Assembly (NCBI GenBank): GCA_002082585.1
Contig: CP020563.1
Coordinates: 6,380,001-6,444,000 of the forward strand
Direction: 5' to 3'
Length of the DNA: 64,000 nt
Source of the DNA: Kitasatospora albolonga
GTDB taxonomy: Bacteria > Actinomycetota > Actinomycetes > Streptomycetales > Streptomycetaceae
The position numbers were made by a program, and so were the translations under genes. The notes beneath the pieces are model-generated. The model worked only from the letters and a program-made list of their open reading frames with translations, did not search any database and was not told the DNA's origin. This document shows, piece by piece, positions 44,285 to 54,231 of this stretch. Each line of letters starts with the position of its first letter. Position 1 is the first letter of the stretch.

Positions 44285-46456
44285 TCACCCCTGAACCGCG
44301 AGGACCAGCGGACACACCCCCTGAGCTCCGGCCCGCCGCAGCAGCCGCGCGGCGACGGCCAGCGTCCAGCCGGTGTCGGACAGGTCGTCCACGAGCAGGA
44401 CCGGCCCGTCGGCCGACCTCAGCGCCTCCGCCAGCTCCGGCCCGACGGCCAGGGCCTCGTGCAGGGCCCGCACCCGCTGTGCGCTGTTGGTCTGCGACAT
44501 CGTCAGATTCTCGGTCCCCGGCGCGTAGTTCACCGTCCCGAGCAGGGGCATCCGGCCGATCTCGGCGATGCGGTGGCCGAGCGACTGGACCAGCTGCGGC
44601 CTGCGGCGCGAGGCGACCGTGACCACACCCACCGGCCGGGCAGCGGCGTCCGGCGCGCCGGACGCCCAGCCGCCGGGGCCCCTGGCCCAGTCCGTGAGCA
44701 CGGTGACCACGGCGTCCGTGACATCGTCCGGAACCGGTGCGTCCGGTGCCTGCGCCGCCAGCATGGGGCGCAGCCGGTTCCCCCAGCCGATGTCGGAGAG
44801 GCGGCCCAGCGCCCGGCCGGTGGAGGAGAGTTCACCGGCCGGGATGCGCCCCTTGAGGTCGACGCCCACCGCGGACAGGCCGGTGGGCCACATCTTGCGG
44901 GGTGCCACCTCCACTCCCGGGCGGCCCAGCTCGCTGCGGGCGCCGTCCAGGGCCGCGGTGGAGACCTTGTCGTCGAAGCGGGCGCCCGCGCAGTTGTCGC
45001 AGCGTCCGCAGGCGGTGGCCTCCTCGTCGTCGAGCCGCAGCCGGAGGAACTCCATCCGGCACCCCGTCGTGGTGGCGTAGTCCCGCATGGCCTGCTGCTC
45101 GGCGGACCGCTGCCGGGCGACCCAGGCGTAACGCTCGGAGTCGTAGACCCAGGGCTCCCCGGTGGAGATCCAGCCGCCCTTGACCCGCTTCACCGCGCCG
45201 TCGACGTCCAGCACCTTGAGCATGGTCTCCAGCCGGGTCCGCCGCAGATCGACCAGGGGCTCCAGCGCGGGCAGGGAGAGCGGCCGCTCCGCGCGGGCCA
45301 GGACATCCAGGGTGCGGCGCACCTGCTCCTCGGGCGGGAAGGCGACCGAGGCGAAGTACTGCCAGATCGCCTCGTCCTCCTTGCCGGGGAGCAGCAGCAC
45401 CTCGGCGTGCTCGACCCCGCGCCCCGCACGCCCGACCTGCTGGTAGTACGCGATGGGGGAGGAGGGCGAGCCCAGGTGCACGACGAAGCCGAGGTCGGGC
45501 TTGTCGAAGCCCATGCCCAGCGCGGAGGTGGCGACCAGGGCCTTGACCCGGTTGGCCAGCAGGTCGTCCTCCGCCTGCTGGCGCTCCGCGTTCTCGGTCC
45601 GCCCGGTGTAGGACGCGACGGGATGGCCGTTCTGGCGGAGGTAGGCCGTGACCTCCTCGGCTGCCGCGACCGTCAGCGTGTAGATGATCCCGGAGCCGGG
45701 AAGCTCCCCCAGGTGGTCGCCCAGCCAGGCCAGCCGGTGCGCCGCGTTGGGGAGTTGCAGCACGCCGAGGCTCAGGCTCTCCCGGTCCAGCGGACCGCGC
45801 AGGACCAGGGCGTCCGTGCCCGCGCCCGTGCCGAGCTGTTCCGCGACGTCCGCCGTCACGCGGGCGTTCGCCGTGGCGGTGGTGGCCAGCACCGGCACTC
45901 CGGCGGGGAGATCGGCGAGCATGGTCCGCAGCCGCCGGTAGTCCGGCCGGAAGTCGTGCCCCCAGTCGGAGATGCAGTGCGCCTCGTCGACCACCAGAAG
46001 CCCGGTCGCGGCGGCGAGCCTGGGCAGCACCTGGTCCCGGAAGTCGGGATTGTTCAGCCGCTCGGGGGATACCAGCAGGACGTCGACCTCACCGGCCGCC
46101 ACCTCGTTCTGGACGCTCTCCCACTCCTCCGTGTTGGACGAGTTGATCGTGCGGGCGCTGATCCCCGCCCGCGCCGCCGCCGCGACCTGGTTGCGCATGA
46201 GCGCCAGCAGCGGCGAGACGATCACGGTCGGGCCGCTGCCCCGCGCGCGCAGCAGCGAGGTCGCCACGAAGTAGACGGCGGACTTGCCCCAGCCGGTGCG
46301 CTGCACGACCAGCGCCCGGCGTCTGTCGGCGACGAGCGCCTCGATCGCCACCCACTGGTCCTCGCGCAGCCGGGCCTCACCCGTGGCGTCCCCGACGAGG
46401 CGGGCGAGGACGGAGTCGGCCGAAGCCCTGAGTGCTGCACGATCTGCGTTGGTCAT
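44285..46456 (-). CDS. recQ: RecQ helicase fused to a phosphoribosyltransferase-like domain
   Basis: 723 residues. Superfamily 2 3'-5' DNA helicase: Walker [15 protein letters not shown] (about 50-63), DEAH box [30 protein letters not shown], then the zinc-binding cysteines CRMEF and ACGRCDNC. There is no evident HRDC domain; instead residues about 570-723 end in [21 protein letters not shown], the PRPP-binding loop of type I phosphoribosyltransferases. ATG 46456 is favoured: TTGCAT ends 6 bp upstream, as in leaderless genes; a GTG at 46483 would add 9 residues. Confidence 0.9.
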   Translation of the reverse strand: MTNADRAALRASADSVLARLVGDATGEARLREDQWVAIEALVADRRRALVVQRTGWGKSAVYFVATSLLRARGSGPTVIVSPLLALMRNQVAAAARAGISARTINSSNTEEWESVQNEVAAGEVDVLLVSPERLNNPDFRDQVLPRLAAATGLLVVDEAHCISDWGHDFRPDYRRLRTMLADLPAGVPVLATTATANARVTADVAEQLGTGAGTDALVLRGPLDRESLSLGVLQLPNAAHRLAWLGDHLGELPGSGIIYTLTVAAAEEVTAYLRQNGHPVASYTGRTENAERQQAEDDLLANRVKALVATSALGMGFDKPDLGFVVHLGSPSSPIAYYQQVGRAGRGVEHAEVLLLPGKEDEAIWQYFASVAFPPEEQVRRTLDVLARAERPLSLPALEPLVDLRRTRLETMLKVLDVDGAVKRVKGGWISTGEPWVYDSERYAWVARQRSAEQQAMRDYATTTGCRMEFLRLRLDDEEATACGRCDNCAGARFDDKVSTAALDGARSELGRPGVEVAPRKMWPTGLSAVGVDLKGRIPAGELSSTGRALGRLSDIGWGNRLRPMLAAQAPDAPVPDDVTDAVVTVLTDWARGPGGWASGAPDAAARPVGVVTVASRRRPQLVQSLGHRIAEIGRMPLLGTVNYAPGTENLTMSQTNSAQRVRALHEALAVGPELAEALRSADGPVLLVDDLSDTGWTLAVAARLLRRAGAQGVCPLVLAVQG

Positions 46457-46505
46457 CCCCCCATGCAACCCGATGACGGCCACAAACCGCGAACGGCGGG
46501 GCGAG

Positions 46506-46529
46506 CCTGTGGATAACGTTATCCACAGG
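46506..46529. promoter_or_regulatory. 24-bp perfect palindrome made of two DnaA boxes
   Basis: CCTGTGGATAAC followed by its exact reverse complement. Each half contains the canonical DnaA box TTATCCACA; the boxes face away from a central CG. It sits between the divergent starts of recQ (46456) and the DUF4192 gene (46567). Confidence 0.8.
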
Positions 46530-46566
46530 GGTCGCGGGATCGGGCGGATCGCGGGACCGTCGAGCC

Positions 46567-47967
46567 ATGAACAAGCACCACGAATCCACCGGCCCGGCCG
46601 AAGGTCAGCAGATCACCCTGCGCGGTCCCGCCGAACTCGCCGATGCCCTCCCGTATCTGATGGGTTTCCACCCCGACGACAGCGTCGTCATGGTGGCCCT
46701 GCACGGCGGTCGCGGCCGGTTCGGCGGTCGGCTCCGCCTCGGCATTCCGCAGGCGCCCGGCGAATGGGGCCCGGTCGCCGAGCAGTTGGCGGCGAGCCTG
46801 ATCTCGGGGAGCGAGCGGCGCGAGGGACGGCCCGACGCGATCGTGATCTTCCTCTGCCAGGACTCGCCGGACGGCGCGAGCGCCCGTCTGACCATGGAGC
46901 GGCTGCGGCCGTTCGCCCAGAGCCTGCGTACGGCGTGCGGAGCGCTCGATGTGCCCGTGCTCGAAGCGCTCTGCATCTCGGACGGCCGCTACTGGTCCTA
47001 CTGCTGCCCCGACAGCCGGTGCTGCCCGGCCCAGGGAAATCCCCTGGCCCTGCCCGGTACGACGGTGATGGCGGCGGCCGCCGCCTACGCGGGAATCCAG
47101 GTACGGGGGACGCTGCGCGACATGGAGGCGCGGCTCGCTCCCTGGCAGGCGCCGGACGCGGCCTTCGCACAGCTGCAGGCGCTGGGCCGGGCGGAGCCGT
47201 CGTTGGTGCCCCGCATTCTCGACGAGCGGACGAAGACCGAAGTGGCCGGGGAGACTCTTGAGCTCGCCCGCACCCTCATGGGCCGCCTCGGGCGCGCCCG
47301 GTCCGCTCCGGAGGCCGTCTCCGACTTCGAGGACGACCAGTCGATCGGCGACGACGAGGCCGCCGCCCTGATTCTGGGCCTCCAGGACCGGGAGACCCGT
47401 GACAAGGCAGCGGCCTGGATGGAAGGCCCCGGCGCACAGTCCGCGCTGAGGCTGTGGCGCGCGCTCGCCCGCCGCTGTGTCGGACCGTACGGGGAGCACG
47501 CCGCCGCCCCGCTGACCCTGGCGGGCTGGGTCTCCTGGTCCACCGGCGACGAGCCCGGCGCCCGGGTCGCCCTGACGATGGCGCTCCGCGCCGACCCGGA
47601 GTACACGTTCGCGCAGTTGCTGCACCGGGCGTGCAACGAAGGGCTGGACCCGGAGACGCTGCGCCGTTGCCTGCGCGGTGAAGGGGAGACGGCGGACGCT
47701 CGGGTGGAAGCGGACGCCGACGCGGCGGGCACGGGCGCCGGGACCGCCGGTGCGGCCGGGACCGCCGCGGAGGCCACGGCCGCCAGGGGGCCCGCCCTTC
47801 ACGTCCGCAGGGTCCGGCCGCTGCCCCATCGGGAACGGCGGGGGACCGGCCGCCGGGCGACGGACACCGGACGGAGGCCACCGACACCCGGCACCACCCG
47901 GCCGGGGACGGGAGCCACAGCCAGGCGAACGCGCTACGGCCGACGGGACACTGGCTCCCACAGCTGA
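46567..47967 (+). CDS. DUF4192-domain protein
   Basis: 466 residues. The DUF4192 signature is clear at the start ([36 protein letters not shown]) and continues to about residue 370 ([32 protein letters not shown]). The last 80 residues are Arg/Gly/Ala/Thr-rich low complexity. Cytosolic; actinobacteria-specific; function unknown. Divergent from recQ with a 110-bp gap containing the DnaA-box palindrome. Confidence 0.85.
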   Translation: MNKHHESTGPAEGQQITLRGPAELADALPYLMGFHPDDSVVMVALHGGRGRFGGRLRLGIPQAPGEWGPVAEQLAASLISGSERREGRPDAIVIFLCQDSPDGASARLTMERLRPFAQSLRTACGALDVPVLEALCISDGRYWSYCCPDSRCCPAQGNPLALPGTTVMAAAAAYAGIQVRGTLRDMEARLAPWQAPDAAFAQLQALGRAEPSLVPRILDERTKTEVAGETLELARTLMGRLGRARSAPEAVSDFEDDQSIGDDEAAALILGLQDRETRDKAAAWMEGPGAQSALRLWRALARRCVGPYGEHAAAPLTLAGWVSWSTGDEPGARVALTMALRADPEYTFAQLLHRACNEGLDPETLRRCLRGEGETADARVEADADAAGTGAGTAGAAGTAAEATAARGPALHVRRVRPLPHRERRGTGRRATDTGRRPPTPGTTRPGTGATARRTRYGRRDTGSHS

Positions 47968-48088
47968 AGACCGAGCCCCCCAGGCCACAGCTGACACCGG
48001 GACCGCCTGCCCACAGCTGACACCGAGACCGCCCGCCCACAGCTGAGACCGAGACCGCTCGGCCACAGTTGAGACCGGGACCGCTCGC
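47958..48088 (+). repeat. 26-bp tandem repeat starting at the DUF4192 stop codon
   Basis: Five copies of CCACAGCTGACACCGAGACC-type units start at 47958, 47985, 48011, 48037 and 48063. Each contains CACAG[C/T]TGA; the first TGA (47965) is the gene's stop, the rest cover all three frames. The remainder of the 478-bp gap (48089-48445) shows no gene. Confidence 0.8.
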
Positions 48089-48387
48089 CCCAGCAGCGAC
48101 TGGGCCTTTCCGTGGCGGGCCCGCGCCCCTGCGGGCCGACGGCACCCGCGCGGTGCCGGGCCCACCGCCACTCACGTACGCGCCCACGCCGGGGTGGCCT
48201 GTGCAGGGTGGGCCGCCGCCTTCTGCTGCGGGAGGGCGCCGGCACCCGGCGCCCTCCCGCACCCCGCACCCCGCACCCGGCCCCATGGCGCGTGCGGGTC
48301 CGTCGGGTGGTGCCCCGGCGTGGGTCGGCTGTCCGGTCGCTGTGGTCTGTTTCGTGTGGTCTGTTCCGGCCGTGGCGGGGATTTCTC

Positions 48388-48444
48388 TGATCACGGGAGC
48401 ACCGAAGGGAGTGTTTATCGTCAGGAAGACGACTATGATCACGG
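48388..48444 (+). promoter_or_regulatory. Candidate operator and leaderless promoter of the Nudix regulator
   Basis: TGATCACGG occurs at 48388-48396 and 48436-48444, 48 bp apart. Between them TCGTC-AGGAA-GACGA (about 48418-48432) is an inverted repeat. TATGAT (48434-48439) is a good -10 ending 6 bp before the ATG. Confidence 0.5.
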
Positions 48445-48445
48445 C

Positions 48446-49201
48446 ATGCCGCCCTACGACCCGTCGAACTTCCCGCCGTTCGCCGTCACCGTGGACCTGG
48501 TCGTGCTCACGGTGCGCCGTCACGCGCTCTGCGCGCTGGTCGTCCGCCGTGGAGAGACCCCGTTCCAGGGCCGGTGGGCGCTGCCCGGCGGTTTCGTCCG
48601 GGCCGACGAGGACCTCGGGTCCGCGGCAGCGCGTGAGCTTGTCGAGGAGACGGGGCTGTGCGCCCACGATCCGGCCAGACCGGCGGCGAACGGGGCGCAC
48701 CTCGAACAGCTGGCCACGTACGGGGACCCCGCCCGCGATCCCCGGATGCGGGTCGTCAGCGTCGCCCACCTCGCCCTCGCGCCGGATCTTCCGGCACCCC
48801 GTGCGGGCGGGGACGCCAACAGCGCGCGCTGGGCGCCCGTCGACGACCTGCTGCGCCCCGGCACCGGGCGGGAGGACGAGCAGGCGACGCCGCTCGCCTT
48901 CGACCATGCGCGGATTCTCGCCGACGGAGTGGAGCGCGCCCGCTCGAAGATCGAGTACTCCTCGCTGGCCACGGCGTTCTGCCCGCCCGAGTTCACGGTC
49001 GGGGAGCTGCGCCGGGTGTACGAGGCGGTGTGGGGCGTGGTCCTGGACCCCCGCAACTTCCACCGCAAGGTCACCGGCACGCCCGGATTCCTGGTGCCGT
49101 CCGGCGGGACGACCACACGGCAGGGCGGCCGCCCCGCGCAACTGTTCCGGGCCGGGGCCGCCACCGTGCTCAATCCGCCGATGCTGCGGCCCGAGGTCTG
49201 A
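48446..49201 (+). CDS. Nudix hydrolase-like regulator (NrtR type)
   Basis: 251 residues. The Nudix box is complete: GGFVRADEDLGSAAARELVE then ETGL fits GX5EX7REUXEEXGU. The C-terminal third (FTVGELRRVYEAVWGVVLDPRNFHRKV) is the winged helix of the NrtR family, in which the Nudix domain senses ADP-ribose-type ligands. Many NrtR regulators lose catalytic residues; this one keeps them, so it may hydrolyse its ligand. Leaderless -10 TATGAT. Target genes unknown; NAD metabolism genes are not adjacent. Confidence 0.88.
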   Translation: MPPYDPSNFPPFAVTVDLVVLTVRRHALCALVVRRGETPFQGRWALPGGFVRADEDLGSAAARELVEETGLCAHDPARPAANGAHLEQLATYGDPARDPRMRVVSVAHLALAPDLPAPRAGGDANSARWAPVDDLLRPGTGREDEQATPLAFDHARILADGVERARSKIEYSSLATAFCPPEFTVGELRRVYEAVWGVVLDPRNFHRKVTGTPGFLVPSGGTTTRQGGRPAQLFRAGAATVLNPPMLRPEV

Positions 49202-49353
49202 GCCTTCGTACCCCGGGCGACCCGCTGGGAGGGACCGGCGGAACGCCCGTCGGCCCACTGCTGCACCAAAAGTCGGAAATGTCGCGTTATGTTGCTGCGG
49301 TACCCCTCTGCCGCCGAGCGGTCTCACCTTCCGCGAGAGACGCGAGACAAGCG

Positions 49354-51090
49354 ATGCTCCAGGCCATCGGACTCACCAGCACCCCCCGTCGGGACGCCCC
49401 GCCCGCCGTGAACGACCTGACCTTCGAGGCCCCGGCCGGCCGGGTCACGGCCCTGCTGGGCGCCCCCGGTTCGGGCAAGACCGCAGCCCTGCGTCTGATG
49501 CTCGAACTCGACTCCGGCCGGGGCGTCGCCTACTTCCGGGGCAGACCCCTGCACCGCATCCCCCATCCGGCGCGCGAGGTGGGCGTGCTGCTCGGCGACG
49601 TACCCGGGCACCCCTCCCGTACGGCCCGTGGCCAGCTCCGTATGCTCTGCGCCGCCGCCGGAACGCCTGCCGCCCGGGCCGACGAGATGCTCGAAGTCGT
49701 GGGCCTCGCCGGGCTCGGGGACCAGCGCCTCGGCACCCTGTCGGTGGGGATGGACCGCCGGCTCGGCCTCGCCTCCGCGCTGCTCGGGGACCCGCACACC
49801 CTCGTCCTGGACGAACCCGCCGAGGGCCTCTCACCGCGTGAGAACAGCTGGTTGTACGGGCTGCTGCGCGCCCACGCGGCGCAGGGCGGAACGGTCCTGT
49901 ACGCCACCGCCGACCCCAAGGAGGCCGCCCGCACCGCCGATCGCGTCGTCACCGTCGACGGCGGACGCCTCGTCGCCGACCAGGACGTCGCCGACTTCGC
50001 CCGTACCCGGCTCCGCCCCCGGGTCGCCGTCCGCACCCCGCACGCCGCCCGGCTCGCAGCCGTGGTCAGCGGCGAGGCGCGGGCCGCGCGGCGGTCCGTC
50101 GAGGTGGTCCCCGAAGCGGGCGGCCTGCTGACGGTGTACGGCAGCACCTGCGCCGAGGTCGGCGACACCGCGTTCCGGCACGGGGTCCCGGTGCATCAAC
50201 TCGCCGACGAGATCGGCGACACCGGGCCCGCCGCCCCGCCGGAGGGCGGCAGAGGGGCGCGGCAGCCCTCCGCCGTCGCCCTCTCCGAACTGCCCCCGCC
50301 GATCCGGGCCCGCCCCGCACGCGGACCGCTGCGCCCGCTCCGCTACGAGCTGCGGCGCTCCCTCGGCGTCCGGACCACGACCATGATCATGGCCGCCGTG
50401 CTGCTGGTCTCCGCCACGCTCTCCGTCCTGCTGGCCCGCACGGGCGGTACGCCCCTGCCGCGTACGCTCGCCGCCTGGCCCGAGCTGCTGCCGCTGCCTC
50501 CGGCCGCCCTGGGCGCGGGCATCCTGGGCGCCCTCTCCTTCGGGGACGAGTTCCGCTACCCGGCGCTCGCCGCCGGGCGCGGGACCGTGCCCCGGCGGAT
50601 CGGTCTGCTGGCGGCCAAGCTGACGGTGACCGCGGGGTTCGCCCTTCTGCTGGCCCTCCTCGCCGTCGTCGGCGGCGCGCAGGGCCTCCGGCTCTTCTAC
50701 GGGCCGGAGTTGATCACGGTTCCGGCCAATGCCGTCGCCCTGGGGGTGAGTTGGGCGGCGCTCACGGTGGGCTGCGCCTGGGCCGGGCTGCTGGCGGCGG
50801 GGGTCTTCCGGGTGACCGGGGCCGGGATTGCCGCCGTACTGGCCGTTCCGGTGGTGGTGGTTCCGCTGGTGCAGAAGGTGTTCGCCGCACCGTCCGCGCG
50901 TTCGGTCACCGGGCTCCCCGGCCGGCTGCGCGAACTGGCCTGGTGGCAGCTGCCGCAGGAGGCGGACCGCTGGGTCCTCGCCGTCGCGCGGGTGGTGGCA
51001 CAGCCCGTGGGCGCCGCGCTGACCCTGTCGTTGTCGGCACTGATCTGTGCGTATCTGTTCACCAGCCTTCGGGGAAGGGTGCGTTGGTGA
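49354..51090 (+). CDS. ABC transporter with fused ATPase and permease
   Basis: 578 residues. The N-terminal half is an ABC ATPase: Walker A GAPGSGKT (36-43), degenerate signature LSVGM (129-133) instead of LSGGQ, Walker B TLVLDEPAEGLS (149-160). Residues about 340-578 hold six hydrophobic segments of an ABC-2-type exporter permease. ATPase and permease in this order on one chain are unusual for this export class, where they are normally separate genes. Substrate unknown. Confidence 0.82.
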   Translation: MLQAIGLTSTPRRDAPPAVNDLTFEAPAGRVTALLGAPGSGKTAALRLMLELDSGRGVAYFRGRPLHRIPHPAREVGVLLGDVPGHPSRTARGQLRMLCAAAGTPAARADEMLEVVGLAGLGDQRLGTLSVGMDRRLGLASALLGDPHTLVLDEPAEGLSPRENSWLYGLLRAHAAQGGTVLYATADPKEAARTADRVVTVDGGRLVADQDVADFARTRLRPRVAVRTPHAARLAAVVSGEARAARRSVEVVPEAGGLLTVYGSTCAEVGDTAFRHGVPVHQLADEIGDTGPAAPPEGGRGARQPSAVALSELPPPIRARPARGPLRPLRYELRRSLGVRTTTMIMAAVLLVSATLSVLLARTGGTPLPRTLAAWPELLPLPPAALGAGILGALSFGDEFRYPALAAGRGTVPRRIGLLAAKLTVTAGFALLLALLAVVGGAQGLRLFYGPELITVPANAVALGVSWAALTVGCAWAGLLAAGVFRVTGAGIAAVLAVPVVVVPLVQKVFAAPSARSVTGLPGRLRELAWWQLPQEADRWVLAVARVVAQPVGAALTLSLSALICAYLFTSLRGRVRW

Positions 51091-51147
51091 TCACCGTGGC
51101 CCGCCGCCGAGGAGAGGAGCCCGTAACTCCCTTGAAAATGCCTGGTT

Positions 51148-51157
51148 TATACGTATA
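51148..51157. promoter_or_regulatory. TATACGTATA palindrome upstream of the FadR-type gene
   Basis: Ten-bp perfect palindrome inside an A/T-rich island (51133-51172), about 95 bp before the start. Possible operator of the downstream regulator. Confidence 0.4.
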
Positions 51158-51250
51158 TGGCGTCAATTGCGGAGCGGGCGCCGATCACCCTTTCGTGTGC
51201 TTTTCAGCAAAGACCTCAAGGGGCGGGCGAGCCGCGCCGACAAAGGATGC

Positions 51251-52138
51251 GTGAGTACCCTTGCGCACACCATGATGACCGCCGCCCGCTCCGCCGATTC
51301 CGGCCTGGCCGGCCCGGGCGAACTCGATCGCTATCCCTACACCGAGGCGCCGGCCGGAGAGCGCGCCGCGGCCCGGTCCTGGGGCGGCTCCGACGCGGAG
51401 CTGGGGCGGGCGAGCCGACGGGGCGCGGCCAGCCGCGGGCGCGGCCTGCACGGCCAACTCGTCCAACAGCTGGGGCAGATGATCGTCTCCGGCGATCTCG
51501 GCGCGGACCGCCCCCTCGTGCCCGAGGAGATCGGCCAGCGGTTCGAGGTCTCCCGCACCGTCGTCCGCGAGTCCCTGCGCGTCCTCGAAGCCAAGGGGCT
51601 GGTCAGCGCGCGCCCCAACGTGGGCACCCGGGTCCGCCCGGTCAGCGACTGGAACCTGCTGGACCCCGACATCATCGAATGGCGCGCCTTCGGCCCGCAG
51701 CGCGACGACCAGCGCCGCGAGCTGGCCGAGCTCCGCTGGACCATCGAGCCGCTCGCCGCCCGCCTCGCCGCCGGGCACGGCCGGGAGGACCTTCAGCAGC
51801 GCCTCGGCGACATGGTGGAGATCATGGGGCACGCGATGGGCCAGGGCGACGCGATCACCTTCTCCCGCGCCGACGCGGAGTTCCACGCCCTGCTCATCCA
51901 GGCCGCGGGCAACCGGATGCTCGAACACCTCTCCGGCATCGTCTCGGCCGCCCTGCATGTCTCCGGCGGCCCGGTCACCGGCTGCGACCGCCCCGGCGAG
52001 ACCTCGCTCGCCCACCACGCGCGCATCGTCGACGCCCTCGCCTCGGGCGACTCCACGGGGGCCGAGGCGGCCATGCGCCAACTGCTCGTCGTCCACCCCG
52101 ACGTGGAGCGTGTGGTTCCCGCGCCGCGTGAGCACTGA
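51251..52138 (+). CDS. FadR-subfamily GntR regulator
   Basis: 295 residues. GntR winged helix at about 80-140 (LVQQLGQMIVSGDLGADRPL, EEIGQRFEVSRTVVRESLRV) and an all-helical FCD ligand domain (ELAELRWTIEPLAARLAA, FHALLIQAAGNRML, LAHHARIVDALASGD) with the histidines and aspartate that bind a metal and a carboxylate ligand. Probably senses a sugar acid or similar carboxylate. GTG start with AAAGGA upstream. No obvious metabolic operon is adjacent. Confidence 0.88.
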   Translation: MSTLAHTMMTAARSADSGLAGPGELDRYPYTEAPAGERAAARSWGGSDAELGRASRRGAASRGRGLHGQLVQQLGQMIVSGDLGADRPLVPEEIGQRFEVSRTVVRESLRVLEAKGLVSARPNVGTRVRPVSDWNLLDPDIIEWRAFGPQRDDQRRELAELRWTIEPLAARLAAGHGREDLQQRLGDMVEIMGHAMGQGDAITFSRADAEFHALLIQAAGNRMLEHLSGIVSAALHVSGGPVTGCDRPGETSLAHHARIVDALASGDSTGAEAAMRQLLVVHPDVERVVPAPREH

Positions 52139-52191
52139 CCGGACCGCCGCGCGCGGGCACTGACCGGTCCACCGCCGGGGAGCCCAGGCCC

Positions 52192-52224
52192 TGTGCCGCC
52201 GGAGCGATCGGGTCCGGCGGCACA
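52192..52224 (+). terminator. Terminator before hrdB
   Basis: TGTGCCGCCGGA (52192-52203) pairs perfectly with TCCGGCGGCACA (52213-52224) over a 9-nt loop. Confidence 0.8.
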
Positions 52225-52488
52225 ATTGTGGGGAGATGCCCGCCCCGGCACGGTTCGTCGCGAATGAGGTGTGACTCGGGCCACGTGGATTGGGCGTAAC
52301 ACTCCTCGAAGCAGCGCGATGACTTAAGAGGTGACCGCCGCGGAAGGAATACAGCAGCCCCTGGGCGCGCTGTTTCAGTTCTGAGGCCAAACCCGCGCCG
52401 TCGGCGACATCCCCAGTCGACGGTCGTCGGTTCCAGCCCTCTCCAGGGCGGGGCCGGAAGCCGTTTCCATCGTTCCGAGAGGTTGTTC
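52225..52488 (+). promoter_or_regulatory. hrdB leader and promoter region
   Basis: 264 bp. CCACGTGG palindrome at 52281-52288; TTGGGCGTAACAC near 52290-52302 is a possible promoter core. GGAAT (52346-52350) and GTT (52372-52374) resemble a SigR promoter, but the spacer is 21 instead of 18-19 bp. GAGAGG (52477-52482) is the hrdB ribosome binding site. Confidence 0.45.
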
Positions 52489-54039
52489 GTGTCGGCCAGC
52501 ACATCCCGTACGCTCCCGCCGGAGATCGCCGAGTCCGAGTCTGTGATGGCGCTCATCGAGCGGGGAAAGGCTGATGGGCAGATCGCCGGCGATGACGTGC
52601 GTCGGGCCTTCGAGGCTGACCAGATTCCGCCAACCCAGTGGAAGAACGTTCTGCGCAGCCTCAACCAGATCCTCGAGGAAGAGGGTGTGACGCTGATGGT
52701 CAGTGCCGCGGAGTCGCCGAAGCGCGCCCGCAAGAGCGTCGCAGCGAAGAGCCCGGTCAAGCGCACCGCCACCAAGACTGTCGCGGCGAAGACCACCGTG
52801 ACGAGGACCGTCGCGGCCCCCGCCGCCCCGGCGGCCGAGAGCGCGGGCGCGGCGGCCGACGACGCCGTCGCGGCCGCCCCCGCGAAGAAGGCGGCAGCCA
52901 AGAAGACGGCTGCCAAGAAGACCGCCGTGAAGAAGACGGCGGCCAAGAAGACAGCGGCGAAGAAGTCCGGCAAGCAGGACGACGAGCTGCTCGACGGTGA
53001 CGAGGCCGTCGAGGAGGTCAAGGCCGGCAAGGGCGGCGAGGAAGAGGAGGGCGAGGGCGAGAACAAGGGCTTCGTCCTCTCCGACGACGACGAGGACGAC
53101 GCACCCGCGCAGCAGGTCGCCGTCGCCGGTGCCACCGCCGACCCGGTCAAGGACTACCTCAAGCAGATCGGCAAGGTCCCCCTCCTCAACGCCGAGCAGG
53201 AGGTCGAGCTCGCCAAGCGCATCGAGGCGGGTCTCTTCGCCGAGGACAAGCTGGCCAACGCCGACAAGCTCGCGCCGAAGCTCAAGCGCGAGCTGGAGAT
53301 CATCGCCGAGGACGGCCGCCGGGCCAAGAACCACCTTCTGGAGGCCAACCTCCGTCTGGTGGTCTCCCTGGCCAAGCGCTACACCGGTCGCGGCATGCTC
53401 TTCCTGGACCTGATCCAGGAGGGCAACCTCGGTCTGATCCGCGCGGTCGAGAAGTTCGACTACACCAAGGGCTACAAGTTCTCCACGTACGCCACCTGGT
53501 GGATCCGTCAGGCGATCACCCGCGCCATGGCCGACCAGGCCCGCACCATCCGTATCCCGGTGCACATGGTCGAGGTCATCAACAAGCTCGCGCGCGTGCA
53601 GCGCCAGATGCTCCAGGACCTGGGCCGTGAGCCCACCCCGGAGGAGCTGGCCAAGGAGCTCGACATGACCCCCGAGAAGGTCATCGAGGTCCAGAAGTAC
53701 GGTCGCGAGCCGATCTCCCTCCACACCCCGCTCGGTGAGGACGGCGACAGCGAGTTCGGTGACCTGATCGAGGACTCCGAGGCCGTCGTTCCGGCGGACG
53801 CGGTCAGCTTCACGCTCCTCCAGGAGCAGCTGCACTCGGTGCTGGACACGCTCTCCGAGCGTGAGGCGGGCGTGGTCTCGATGCGCTTCGGCCTCACCGA
53901 CGGCCAGCCGAAGACGCTGGACGAGATCGGCAAGGTCTACGGCGTGACGCGTGAGCGCATCCGGCAGATCGAGTCGAAGACCATGTCGAAGCTCCGTCAC
54001 CCGTCGCGTTCGCAGGTCCTGCGCGACTACCTCGACTAG
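52489..54039 (+). CDS. hrdB: Principal RNA polymerase sigma factor HrdB
   Basis: 516 residues, the essential vegetative sigma-70. Regions 1.2 to 4.2 occupy about residues 210-516: [35 protein letters not shown] (region 2), [19 protein letters not shown] (2.4) and [19 protein letters not shown] (4.2). Residues 80-165 are a Lys/Ala-rich segment with repeated AAKKT units resembling histone H1 tails, followed by an acidic block (165-205). GTG 52489 is chosen over an upstream TTG (52483) because GAGAGG lies 6 nt before it and the protein then starts [16 protein letters not shown] as in S. coelicolor HrdB. Confidence 0.97.
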   Translation: MSASTSRTLPPEIAESESVMALIERGKADGQIAGDDVRRAFEADQIPPTQWKNVLRSLNQILEEEGVTLMVSAAESPKRARKSVAAKSPVKRTATKTVAAKTTVTRTVAAPAAPAAESAGAAADDAVAAAPAKKAAAKKTAAKKTAVKKTAAKKTAAKKSGKQDDELLDGDEAVEEVKAGKGGEEEEGEGENKGFVLSDDDEDDAPAQQVAVAGATADPVKDYLKQIGKVPLLNAEQEVELAKRIEAGLFAEDKLANADKLAPKLKRELEIIAEDGRRAKNHLLEANLRLVVSLAKRYTGRGMLFLDLIQEGNLGLIRAVEKFDYTKGYKFSTYATWWIRQAITRAMADQARTIRIPVHMVEVINKLARVQRQMLQDLGREPTPEELAKELDMTPEKVIEVQKYGREPISLHTPLGEDGDSEFGDLIEDSEAVVPADAVSFTLLQEQLHSVLDTLSEREAGVVSMRFGLTDGQPKTLDEIGKVYGVTRERIRQIESKTMSKLRHPSRSQVLRDYLD

Positions 54040-54117
54040 GAGCACGGGGTCCGGCCAGGAGCGAGAGGCTCGGCCGGGCGTGCGAGGCGTCACCGGTAGA
54101 ACGGGAGTTCACCGGCC

Positions 54118-54152
54118 GAGGGCCCGGTTCCCCCAAGGGGAACCGGGCCCTC
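54118..54152 (+). terminator. Terminator of hrdB, 16-bp perfect stem
   Basis: GAGGGCCCGGTTCCCC (54118-54133) pairs with GGGGAACCGGGCCCTC (54137-54152) over a CAA loop. Confidence 0.9.
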
Positions 54153-54231
54153 CGGCGTGTCCGCGGGTGCGCAGGCGGACGGGCTGGATCACGCTGGGTG
54201 GATCGTTGCCACCTCAGCGTCAGGAGCCTTC

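Noticed and set aside
52346..52374. SigR-type promoter for hrdB (GGAAT...GTT)
   Set aside because: Spacer is 21 bp rather than 18-19, so not called as a promoter despite the known SigR control of hrdB in S. coelicolor.
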